Shown: positions 9,022-17,121 of the stretch, in pieces | Numbering within the stretch: position 1 is the stretch's first letter | Layout of the letters: each line of letters starts with the position of its first letter | NCBI GenBank assembly: GCA_030063045.1 | Contig: JAQSEB010000221.1 | Location: 144,513 to 208,512 of the forward strand | Direction: 5' to 3' | Length of the DNA: 64,000 nucleotides | Source of the DNA: Pratylenchus scribneri | Lineage: Eukaryota > Nematoda > Chromadorea > Rhabditida > Pratylenchidae | Position numbers and translations under genes: made by a program | Notes under the pieces: model-generated | The model's database searches: none | Told to the model about the DNA's origin: nothing | The model's input: only the letters and a program-made list of their open reading frames with translations

Positions 9022-10491
9022 ATGTCAAACAGCTTTTTTGTCTATGTTCCGAGTAATATTCAGGATTATCCGGATAACCGACCGAATAAATTTCGAATGC
9101 ATTTGCCTAGGCCAATCGAATTGGAGGGAAATTGGGTTTGTGGCTTACACAGCATATCGTTCCCTTATTCATGGGCTTCCACAATATTGGATGATAACCA
9201 GGCAATTTTTGTTCACTATAATGAGACTGAGAAAAAGGAACGGCTCATAAAAATTCCAATCCCAAAAGCTTCGCATAAAAACATAAATGAATTACAAACA
9301 TTCCTCCACGAAACAATTAAATTTCAATCCAAAGCATTGAATGAAGCTAAAAATACCTTTTTGAAGAGACCGACTGTCGAAAGCGGAGTATCAGCAACCA
9401 GAGGGAAACGTGCAGCTTCCACTAAAGCTGAAGGAGATAAGAAAAAACAAGAATCTCCGCCAAGGAAAGCTCCAGCTCCCCCTAAGGGTTCGCCTCCTCC
9501 TCGCCTTGGACTTTTGGAAACTTATTTTGGAGAAGAACAAAAGGAGGAAGGAAAAAAGAATGGAGAAAATAATACAGTAAAGGGAAATGAGAATAAACCT
9601 GTTACAACTCGAAGTTCCGCTACCGTTTCTGCGCCTAGTATTGAAACAAGCACAAATACAGCTGCTTTAACCTCAACTTCATCCAACAATCAAAATTCCG
9701 GGCAGAATACTCAAACAGCTCCAATTCAATCTAGCATCAAAAAATCACCGCCCAAAGCGGAATCAAAAGCTACGGCTGCTGATTCCGCATCGGATGATTC
9801 CCCACTTTTGAATACATTTTTTGGTGATGAAAATATGAATAATGCCGACGGTGAAGACAAAACAAAAAAGGCAGAGAATGGAAAGAAAGAGGAAGGAAAA
9901 AGGGGAGAGAATAGGGAAGAAAATGGAAGAGAAGAGGAAGAAGAAATTGGAGGAGAGAATCTTATTTCGATATTTTTTGGGGATTTACCTAGACCAGAAG
10001 TGAAATCGATAGATTTGGAAATGGCTCAACATATGATTGACTCAATCGGCTTCCAATTTCATAAAGAATTTCAACGCTTTCGGGCTGTTTTTACTGATTC
10101 GAATATTAATTATATCATGTTTACCCCGCAACTAGCATACGTTATGGGATGGGAAAATGGCATGCATGTAAAAAATGGAGATATCGCAAAATATGCCTGT
10201 GATTTAAAGGGTGGATTCTCAAGCTTTGGTGTCTATACAAAAGGATTAACAGAGAATATGATTATTGGAAATAAGATGAGTTCTCTGCTTCGTGTTGTAT
10301 CCATTTCCGGATCGACCCCAGGCGAATACACTGAACAAATTTATGATTCACCCATTTACGTAAAAGTATTGCCGAAGACAGTGAATGAAATTGAAATCGA
10401 GTTGCTAACAATGGAAGAAGGCAGGCTTTTGCCCATGGATTGGGGTCAAGTGATGATAGTCTTGATATTTAAACGAATCATTCAATTTTAA
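9022..10491 (+). CDS. Polinton minor capsid protein (penton type) with disordered insert
   Basis: A 489-residue protein. The N-terminus (about 1-110) reads FFVYVPSNIQDYPDNRPNKF...LPRPIELEGNWVCGLHSISF, the typical start of the single jelly-roll minor capsid protein of Polintons, predicted to sit at the five-fold vertices. The C-terminal part (about 330-489), with FHKEFQRFRAVF and LAYVMGWE, fits the rest of the fold. Between them is an insert of about 220 residues rich in Lys, Glu, Ser, Thr, Asn and Gln. It contains three copies of a short motif: LLETYFGEE, LLNTFFGDE and LISIFFGDL. The insert may be a surface loop or tail carrying repeated binding motifs; that is inference. The gene has its own TATA promoter and is 83 bp from the next gene. 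Confidence 0.8.
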   Translation: MSNSFFVYVPSNIQDYPDNRPNKFRMHLPRPIELEGNWVCGLHSISFPYSWASTILDDNQAIFVHYNETEKKERLIKIPIPKASHKNINELQTFLHETIKFQSKALNEAKNTFLKRPTVESGVSATRGKRAASTKAEGDKKKQESPPRKAPAPPKGSPPPRLGLLETYFGEEQKEEGKKNGENNTVKGNENKPVTTRSSATVSAPSIETSTNTAALTSTSSNNQNSGQNTQTAPIQSSIKKSPPKAESKATAADSASDDSPLLNTFFGDENMNNADGEDKTKKAENGKKEEGKRGENREENGREEEEEIGGENLISIFFGDLPRPEVKSIDLEMAQHMIDSIGFQFHKEFQRFRAVFTDSNINYIMFTPQLAYVMGWENGMHVKNGDIAKYACDLKGGFSSFGVYTKGLTENMIIGNKMSSLLRVVSISGSTPGEYTEQIYDSPIYVKVLPKTVNEIEIELLTMEEGRLLPMDWGQVMIVLIFKRIIQF

Positions 10492-10573
10492 TTCATTCCA
10501 TTTTTATCTCTATCCCCCATCAATTAATTCATATTATTATACGATTGAATAAATATTAATTTAAAAAAAAATA

Positions 10574-11080
10574 ATGGTGCACGTTGTTTTCGATACAGCC
10601 ACCGTTGGCTACGATGATTTTATCCAAACAGGAGGGGGTCCATCAGATATGGGTGAATCCTATAGATATGAAATATTCAAGGGTGGCCCTGCATATATGC
10701 AGAGAGGCTATGGAATTCAGCACGGAGCTGGCATCACAGATGTGTTAAGGGGAGTTTGGCGATTTTTCTTGCCTCTAATTCGCCGTGTTGGGACAACTGT
10801 GGGCGAAGAAGCACTAAATACAGGCCAAAGAGTAATGGAAAAGCTTCACGAAGGACAACCGCTCAAAGAAGCAGTAATTAGCGAAGGAAAGAAAGGTATC
10901 GATACTGTTTTGGACAAAGGAGGATTCCAAAAACAATTTGGGACAGGCAGGAAGCGTATAAAAAGGCCAAAAAATTCCCAATCCATACTCAGTCAACAAT
11001 CTATTATTGGACGAACAATAAGCAAACCACTAGCTCATTCTAAAAAAAGGTTGCGATCGGACGCATTTGGTTTATATTAA
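10574..11080 (+). CDS. Polinton pVI-like minor virion protein
   Basis: A 168-residue protein with a Gly-rich N-terminus and the sequence QRGYGIQHGAG, then an amphipathic helix (TDVLRGVWRFFLPLIRRVG), then VGEEALNTGQRVMEKL and a long basic C-terminus (GTGRKRIKRPK). This order, a Gly-rich lead, amphipathic helix, VGxEALxTG and basic tail, is typical of a Polinton/adintovirus protein likened to adenovirus pVI, which links capsid to core and disrupts membranes. QTGGG (about 18-22) and QHGAG resemble adenain cleavage sites, so the neighbouring protease might process it. That last point is inference. It lies between the minor and major capsid genes. Confidence 0.7.
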   Translation: MVHVVFDTATVGYDDFIQTGGGPSDMGESYRYEIFKGGPAYMQRGYGIQHGAGITDVLRGVWRFFLPLIRRVGTTVGEEALNTGQRVMEKLHEGQPLKEAVISEGKKGIDTVLDKGGFQKQFGTGRKRIKRPKNSQSILSQQSIIGRTISKPLAHSKKRLRSDAFGLY

Positions 11081-11123
11081 TTAAAAATAATCATCTTCCT
11101 AAATTAAAATTAATTAATTAAAA

Positions 11124-12536
11124 ATGGCCTTTCACAAAATCGACTCGGATAGTGTCAATTCTATAACAAATCAACTCGACTTTTTTTCTATTCCACCAAC
11201 AGATGTTTCAATTTCTTCGGCCAAAGTTTTTGAAATATTAACCCAAAATCCTGTGGACACTCCACCCTACCAATTTAAAATCCACAGCTCCGATAATTAT
11301 ATTGACTTAACGAAATGCTATTTATTTACGGAATTTCGAATAAGAAAGGAAGGGGCAAATGGACAATTGGTGGATTTGGCAGCGACAGACGATGTTGCAC
11401 CAATCCAATTAATCGGCAATACTTTCATAAATAATTTAAAAATTGCTATCAATGGGAAAGAAGTTTTCAATTCCAATTCTCTGATGGCCTACAAATCCTA
11501 TCTCTCTCATGAAATTTCATTTAGTCCTATTGCAAAGTATTCACATTTGGAAGCGGCTGGATATCGGTACAATGGGGAGAGGGATAGTCTTGAAACAGGC
11601 AGCGGATATAAACTCAGAAAAGAACAATATAAACAGAGCAAAATTGTGCAATGCATTGCCAAAATCGATTCAGACTTATTTTGCCAACCAAAATTGCTTA
11701 TTTCTCATTGCGGAATTGAAATATCCATCCAGCCAAATGATTCAAAATTTGTCCTCATTTCACCAACGAATGTCGCAAAGCCAGCCGCTGGTACTACACC
11801 TGCCGTTGCCCAAATAAAATATCATTTTGAAGTGGTCTGTTGCAAATTATATGTCAAAAAGCTTTCCCCTGTGGATGGATTGGCTTTGGATATTGCGCGA
11901 AAATTGGAGACAAAACCCGCTAACTATGCTGTTAGGAAAACAACATTGAAGAGTATTTTTATTAGTCAAGGTCGTTATCAGATGAATGCCAGTTTGTTTT
12001 TGGACCAAATTCCTCGACGAATTACATTAGGGTTGGTGGCAAATAAAGATTTCGTAGGAGATTATACACGGTCTCCATTCAATTTTCAACATTTTAATGT
12101 ACGCGAAATCAATATTACTGCTAATGGGCGAATTTACCCGCAAGCACCCTATGATTTGGACTATAAGAATGATAAATATGTTCGACCTTTCCATGATATG
12201 AATGATAATGCAGGCTTTGCAAATACATTGGAAGGAAATGGAATTGGTTATGCACAGTTTAAAAAAACCCATTGCCTTTACATTTTTAATTTAACCAATA
12301 GTTTGGAGGATCAAGGAGGAGTTTTCGATCTCATCAAAAGTGGAGCAACCTCGGTTGACATAAAATTTGCTGAACCTGTGCCCGATGGCGGAATTGTGCT
12401 AATTGTGATGGCCGAGATGGATGGGTTATTTATGTTGGATAAGAACCGAACCATTTCTAGCGATATAAAGTATAAATACCCTCCATTCATTCATTGTCAT
12501 TTTTTTTTACCAATATTTAAACGAATAAAAAATTAA
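11124..12536 (+). CDS. Polinton major capsid protein (double jelly roll)
   Basis: A 470-residue protein, within the family range. The N-terminus has LDFFSIPPTDVSI, then YQFKIHSSDNYIDLTKCYLF, and NTFINNLKIAINGKEVFNSN, all characteristic of Polinton double jelly-roll capsid proteins. The second half has FNFQHFNVREINITANGRIYP, the matching second-barrel signature. It would form the trimeric capsomers of an icosahedral particle. The frame is intact. The C-terminal 25 residues overlap the TATA box of the protease gene, and the stop codon is only 2 nt before the protease ATG. The extension after SSDIKYKYPP may be partly a consequence of that overlap. Confidence 0.92.
   Translation: MAFHKIDSDSVNSITNQLDFFSIPPTDVSISSAKVFEILTQNPVDTPPYQFKIHSSDNYIDLTKCYLFTEFRIRKEGANGQLVDLAATDDVAPIQLIGNTFINNLKIAINGKEVFNSNSLMAYKSYLSHEISFSPIAKYSHLEAAGYRYNGERDSLETGSGYKLRKEQYKQSKIVQCIAKIDSDLFCQPKLLISHCGIEISIQPNDSKFVLISPTNVAKPAAGTTPAVAQIKYHFEVVCCKLYVKKLSPVDGLALDIARKLETKPANYAVRKTTLKSIFISQGRYQMNASLFLDQIPRRITLGLVANKDFVGDYTRSPFNFQHFNVREINITANGRIYPQAPYDLDYKNDKYVRPFHDMNDNAGFANTLEGNGIGYAQFKKTHCLYIFNLTNSLEDQGGVFDLIKSGATSVDIKFAEPVPDGGIVLIVMAEMDGLFMLDKNRTISSDIKYKYPPFIHCHFFLPIFKRIKN
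12471..12495 (+). promoter_or_regulatory. TATA promoter of the protease gene inside the capsid gene
   Basis: tataaatacc lies at 12471-12480 and cattcattcatt at 12484-12495, both inside the last codons of the major capsid gene. The spacing is shorter than in the other element promoters. It would let the protease be expressed separately although its ATG is 2 nt after the capsid stop. Confidence 0.45.
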
Positions 12537-12538
12537 AA

Positions 12539-13588
12539 ATGTTCATTTCCCAAAAATTTTTATTCTCAATCTTTCTTATTCGAATTTTTCTTCCAATGGT
12601 CCTTGTCATTTCTTCGCCATTAATTGTGGACCCAGAGACCAACGAGCCAATTAGATGGAGGGAATTGCCAGAGTATAAGGAATATTTGAAGCAATTGGGC
12701 AAAACCATAGGCAGCAGCACAGTAATCCCCTCTTCTACCATAGAAAATGGTGGCGCAAAATTTGGACAGCTGCAAGATAGTCCTCTCGGTCCTCTCAGTC
12801 AATTGCCTGCCATTCATCTCTGCAAAGAATCTCCCAAGGACAATGATATTTATGGCCATGCCTATTGTCTGGCAATGTACATTATGTATATTTTGCTAAT
12901 TCTATGCCTAATTATCTATGTGGTACGCTCTATTATTCGCTTGACCAAACAGAATAGAGGAAATGGAATCGGCAATTCATTTGAATTTATGGAATTAGCA
13001 GCAAATAAAGAAAGGAATGGAGTGGACCAACTTGACCATATAAAAGGCCCACAAATTTTGGAAGCTCATAGCAAAGGGCTTAGAGGAAAAGAATTTGCAG
13101 AGTATATAGGCATCATAGATGAGCAGAATAAATCAATGGAAAGCGACTTGATTACGAAAATTCTTTCGACAAATCCACAGACCAAACAAATATTTGCTGG
13201 CTGGTTTCCTTCAGACCAAATTCCTTCTCCTAACAAATTAAAATATCCAGCGGCATTAGTTGCAAATCTCGATCCACATCAAATGGAGGGCTCACATTGG
13301 GTGGGAATTTTTGCCGAAGGACAAAAACGACCAATTTATTATTTCGATAGCCTTTGCATGCCCATAAGTCCAATCATTGAACAAAACTTTTTAAGCAAAT
13401 TCCCCCAAATAATTAAAAATGAAAGACAATTTCAATCGCCTAAAGCCTCAACTTGTGCCCATCATTGTATCACATTTATTTATTACATGTCCCTAGGTTA
13501 TACATTTCCCCAATACGTTAAATTCTTGTCCTATAAAGAAAATCCAGATTCATTTGTTAAATTTATCGTGAATAAAATTATTGAATAA
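12539..13588 (+). CDS. Adenain-type cysteine protease fused to a membrane anchor
   Basis: A 349-residue protein, well above the usual 180-220 residues of Polinton proteases. The C-terminal domain (about 195-349) carries the adenain-type triad: H253 (GSHWVGIF), D270 (YYFDS) and C306 (STCAHHC), with Q299 seven residues before the Cys, as for the oxyanion glutamine of adenain. Upstream is a start rich in hydrophobic residues (about 1-26, signal-peptide-like), a polar segment of about 80 residues with two cysteines, and a clear transmembrane helix (about 108-130: YCLAMYIMYILLILCLIIYVV) followed by basic residues. The protease would then face the cytosol or virion interior while tethered to membrane. 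The usual role is cleaving capsid precursors. The fusion is in one continuous frame. Confidence 0.88.
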   Translation: MFISQKFLFSIFLIRIFLPMVLVISSPLIVDPETNEPIRWRELPEYKEYLKQLGKTIGSSTVIPSSTIENGGAKFGQLQDSPLGPLSQLPAIHLCKESPKDNDIYGHAYCLAMYIMYILLILCLIIYVVRSIIRLTKQNRGNGIGNSFEFMELAANKERNGVDQLDHIKGPQILEAHSKGLRGKEFAEYIGIIDEQNKSMESDLITKILSTNPQTKQIFAGWFPSDQIPSPNKLKYPAALVANLDPHQMEGSHWVGIFAEGQKRPIYYFDSLCMPISPIIEQNFLSKFPQIIKNERQFQSPKASTCAHHCITFIYYMSLGYTFPQYVKFLSYKENPDSFVKFIVNKIIE

Positions 13589-13720
13589 AATAATTGAATA
13601 AGAAGAAATAGAATATTATTATTGAAAAATGGGGGAATAGAATTAACTTTGTCAAATATTATTATTGAAAATTGCCATAGGGAAATTCCCTTTTCATATT
13701 GCTGCGATGGCTGCTGTTGA

Positions 13721-14132
13721 TTATTGTAGGTCGAACATTTCGATAGGCAAGTTGTTGCATGGACATTCTTGAAGAATGACAATGCATGAATGGCAAAGCT
13801 TAAAGCCACGATAAGCAATCAAATCGTCGCCAACCCACATAACCTCATCATGTGAATTAAAAAGTCGCTCAATGCAGCCATCACAGAGGTGTTGCACTTC
13901 CCGCTTTTTGAAGACTTTCCTATACTAAAATTAAGGAATGGATGCATATATATTCAAATTAAATTTTTACCTGAGGCCAATCAACATCATTTGATCGGTC
14001 CCATGTATAAGTTCCCTCTTCAACATTCATCCAATTCGTTGCCGGAGGAATAGGAGCATTCATTTTCGGAATTGGAGGCTGGCTTGAGGCCTTGAATTGA
14101 GGCGAAGAGGCATTCTCGGTTGTTTGGCTCAT
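13721..14132 (-). CDS. Small spliced Cys-rich protein, putative zinc binder
   Basis: Two minus-strand exons, 13971-14132 and 13721-13924, join in phase through a 46-bp GT-AG intron to give about 121 residues. The first exon is polar and Ser/Pro-rich (MSQTTENASSPQFKASSQ). The second encodes HLCDGCIERLF, then KLCHSCIVILQECPCNN: six cysteines in CxxC, CxxC and CxC arrangement, as in small zinc-ribbon or RING-like folds. I cannot name the family. It is convergent with the protease gene (132 bp between stop codons) and divergent from the repeat region upstream of the PAZ gene. Its exact frame and clean splice support a real gene, probably belonging to the element. Confidence 0.6.
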
Positions 14133-15263
14133 TTCGATTATTAATTTTTTCGTTTATTTGAAGTATGATTATAAGGAAAAATCGACGGAAAAAAAAATTT
14201 TTTTTGAAATATTTGATTTAATAAATCGTCAGCCTTTTATATTGTCCAAATCCATGACCTTTGCCCGATACTTAGGCACAATTAATGCATTTTCATTCAA
14301 ATATAAATTTTCTTATGAATACCATCTGTTTTATGCATCCAAAATGTATAATTAAAATTATTTTTAATTATAATAATAATTAAAATTTAAAAAATTTTGA
14401 ATCAAAATTGTAATTTTTCTCAAGGCCAAATTTAATTGCTCAAATTTCCATTTCTCAGTAAAACATCTGTCGCAGCATTTCATGGGCTGTTTTTGAATAG
14501 AATAATTACAACTAATTATCTTTACGAAATTAGGCTAAATAAAAATTGAATTTAACAAAATTATTAATTTTTAAAATAAAATCATGAAAAATTCAACTTG
14601 GCCCTATTTTATGGCCAATATTTTTTGTATCTTAACGAAATTAAAAAATCTAAACTGGAACTTTTATAGAGGAGATATGATAAAATATAATGCAAAAATG
14701 TTTAAATCCCTATCTTTTTAACCCAAGGAGGAGATAGGATTTGAGTGAAAATAGTCTTTGTGTAGATGAACAATACAGTCATAAATTTTTTACATTAAAT
14801 CATGAGAACTTCAGGGGCAGTTTTTAGATAGAATAATTAACGATAATTATCTTTATGAAATTTGATTGAATAAAAATTGAAAATAACAAAGTTATTAAAT
14901 TTTAAAAATATCTCATTAAAAATTTTTGATTTGGTCCAATTTTATGGCCATAATTTTCTTATTTGAAGGAATTAAAAAAATTCAATATGGACATTTGTAG
15001 CCTAGATAATGAGGAATAAAATGGCCTTTAAATTAAGTCCATAGCTTTCCATCTGAAAGAGTTATTAATTTTTTAATTGATAATTTTTGAAAAATTTGAT
15101 ATGGCCTAATTTTATGGTCATAATTTTCTTAATTGAAGGAATCAGAAAATTTTAGTACGGACATTTATAGCCTTGATAATGATGAATAAAATGGCCTTGA
15201 AATTAAATTCGTAGCTTTCCATCTGAAAGAGTTATTAATTATAATTTGCCCTATTCCTGGGAG
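14133..15263. repeat. Non-coding region with three diverged direct repeats
   Basis: No supported gene. A unit of roughly 170-180 bp occurs at about 14590-14720 (most diverged), 14930-15060 and 15105-15240. Shared text includes ttttatggccataattttctt, attgaaggaat, gataatgatgaataaaatggcc and tagctttccatctgaaagag. The last unit stops about 25 bp before the TATA box of the PAZ gene, so these repeats form its upstream region. Confidence 0.7.
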
Positions 15264-15300
15264 TATATAAACCGACCATTTTCCCTTTTTCATTCATTTG
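15264..15300 (+). promoter_or_regulatory. TATA promoter of the PAZ gene
   Basis: tatataaa at 15264-15271 is followed 27 bp later by cattcattt, then an AT-rich leader to the ATG at 15347. This is the same layout as before other element genes and supports the PAZ gene being part of the element. Confidence 0.65.
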
Positions 15301-15346
15301 ATCAAATCATTTCAAAAAATATTTCAATTTAATTTTTATTCCAAAA

Positions 15347-16012
15347 ATGGCCAGAAAACGCTATTCCTTCCGTATTGTCTGCGCTAGAATCTTGAATTGC
15401 AAACCCAGTCAGCTTCGCGAAAAATTGGCCCATCCAGGGAAAAGGGAAGAGCTCATCCGCCGAATGCCATATTATATCTCTTCAAAAAAGATGCACACAA
15501 CATATAAGGATAGAAAAGGAGAAAAAAGAGAGTTTAAATTTGGTGGGATCACAGAAGAGGGGGCCGATGCAATTAAGGCTTTCGGTCGACTTTCTCGCCC
15601 ATTTAATATGAGTGTAGTTCAATACTTCTATGCCAAGCATGGAATTCGATTGCAATTTCCCTATTTGCCTTGCGTGATTGAACGTTTTCCGGTTGGTGCC
15701 GAGGACTACAATTATCCAATGGAATTGGTTGAAATGGAAATGGAGGAACAACAATTTTATGAACTTCCAATGCCATGTTGGTTTACTCCTCCAGACCATG
15801 CATTGCATCTTTTCGGGAATTTGAGTCTGGGAGAAAATTCATCGCAGAATGTGAAAGAAGAAGCCAACGAAGAGGAAGATCCATCACTTTTTGACTATTC
15901 CACAAAGACACAAATTGAAATGCCTCCAGAAATTTCTGATTATGTCGATGAAGAAGGCCGAAATTCATTAAGCCAACTATATAACCATCATTACCAATTC
16001 CACCATTTTTAA
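15347..16012 (+). CDS. Stand-alone PAZ-domain protein (Argonaute-like), Polinton cargo
   Basis: A 221-residue single-exon protein. Residues about 45-135 resemble the PAZ domain of Argonaute proteins: TTYKDRKGEKREFKF and a linker, then QYFYAKHGIRLQFPYLPC (about 92-109), matching the YF...+Y.I.L.+P.LPC core, then DYNYPMEL (about 120-127), the counterpart of the YxPxE(L/V) strand. The DY.YPMEL form is closest, from memory, to nematode-specific Argonautes. Residues 1-45 may correspond to the preceding linker. MID and PIWI domains are absent; instead there is an acidic tail of about 80 residues ending in a His/Tyr-rich stretch. PAZ domains hold the 3' end of small RNAs. An isolated PAZ could compete with host Argonautes or mark a defence-evasion role; this is inference. 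It has an element-type promoter and sits between protease and polymerase. Confidence 0.78.
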   Translation: MARKRYSFRIVCARILNCKPSQLREKLAHPGKREELIRRMPYYISSKKMHTTYKDRKGEKREFKFGGITEEGADAIKAFGRLSRPFNMSVVQYFYAKHGIRLQFPYLPCVIERFPVGAEDYNYPMELVEMEMEEQQFYELPMPCWFTPPDHALHLFGNLSLGENSSQNVKEEANEEEDPSLFDYSTKTQIEMPPEISDYVDEEGRNSLSQLYNHHYQFHHF

Positions 16013-17121
16013 TTAGGCTATCCCTTTTTATTTGTCATATTCGACCATTATTATGCCATCATTTATTAAACTTGATTTTTCCATTTAATTAATTAATTAA
16101 TTAATTCATTGATAAAAGTTAATCATAAAAGTTGAATTTGTGGACAAAAGGGAGGGGAGGGGCGGCGAATTAAGCTGCACAATTTGTGCGGAGAGGCATG
16201 TGCATTTGTGCATAGTGCATTTTGGTGCAGGTGCAGGTGCATGCCTCACACCTTATCAACCGCACAAGCACGGCACACGCACACACCCGCACAATTCGCA
16301 CACACTGCACTTATTTGGCGTAAAAACTCGTATTTTAGTGGATTTTTACTTAATATTTTGCAAAACTTTTCTTCCCCGCCTTAATTCCGCCATTTTTCTC
16401 CTTAAAAGTACATCTTCCCTTCACTAACTTTTTCTAAAACTCATCTTTAACATATTTGTTCCATTAATTTTAATAGGATAAATTTGAAAAGTGCAACTTC
16501 TAATTCTTAATTTTTTCAAAAAGTTATCTTCTATTGCTTAATTCCACCTATTTTCAGCTAAAAACTCATACTTCTATCGACTAATTTTTTCAAAAAGTCA
16601 TCTTCCATTCACTAATTTTGCATGTTTATTTTTAAAAATTAGCAATGAAAATACATTTAAGACAAACAAATATAAAAGGAATACGCGAAAAGAAGTGAAA
16701 AGGGTGGTGATTTTTCCCTCTGAACGGAGAAATCACAGGCAAATGAAAGGTGATTGTTCCTTCTGGACGGAGAAATCACAGGAAAATGGTAGGTGATTTT
16801 TCCCTCTTGACGGAAAAATCACACATGCAAGGGAAGTTATTTACTATAATAAATTAGAAAGTATAACTTCTACTTTTTAATTTTTTTCAAAAAGTCATCT
16901 TCTTTTGCTTAATTCCACCTATTTTCAGCTAAAAATTGGTTCTTCTAATCACTAATTTTTTTCAAAAAGTCATCTTCCATATGTTAATTTTACTTGTTTA
17001 TTTATTTATTTATTAATTAATAATACAATGAAGTATAAATGAAATAAATTGAAGTCATTACTAAGAGAAAATGATTACAATACAAAATGTGATTGGAATA
17101 AATGGAAAGAAAGAATTACAA
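16013..17121. other. Convergent intergenic region with short repeats
   Basis: Space between the 3' ends of the PAZ gene (plus) and polymerase gene (minus). It contains an aattaattaatt run near 16085, a CA/GC-rich patch at about 16190-16310 (tgcaggtgcaggtgcatgc, cacacgcacacacccgcac), three tandem hairpins (16707-16822) and a direct repeat. The repeat copies at about 16490-16640 and 16850-17000 share aattccacctattttcagct and ttcaaaaagtcatcttcca. The reading frame at 16140-16427 looks like translation of the CA/GC-rich patch, and I reject it as a gene. Confidence 0.55.
16707..16822. repeat. Three tandem stem-loops with 43-bp period
   Basis: Hairpins lie at 16707-16736, 16750-16779 and 16793-16822, each exactly 30 nt, start-to-start spacing 43. 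Each has the form gtgatttttcc - 8-nt loop - ggaaaaatcac. The third stem is perfect over 11 bp; the first is 10/11 with a wobble and the second has further wobble. Stems vary less than the spacers between them. Confidence 0.85.

Noticed and set aside
9500..9980. G3BP-binding FGDF motifs in the minor capsid insert
   Set aside because: The repeated motif is FGE/FGD followed by E or L; the essential last Phe of FGDF is missing in all three copies.
16140..16427. 95-codon frame with His/Cys-rich start
   Set aside because: It follows a CA/GC-rich simple-sequence patch and lacks codon character or splice context.
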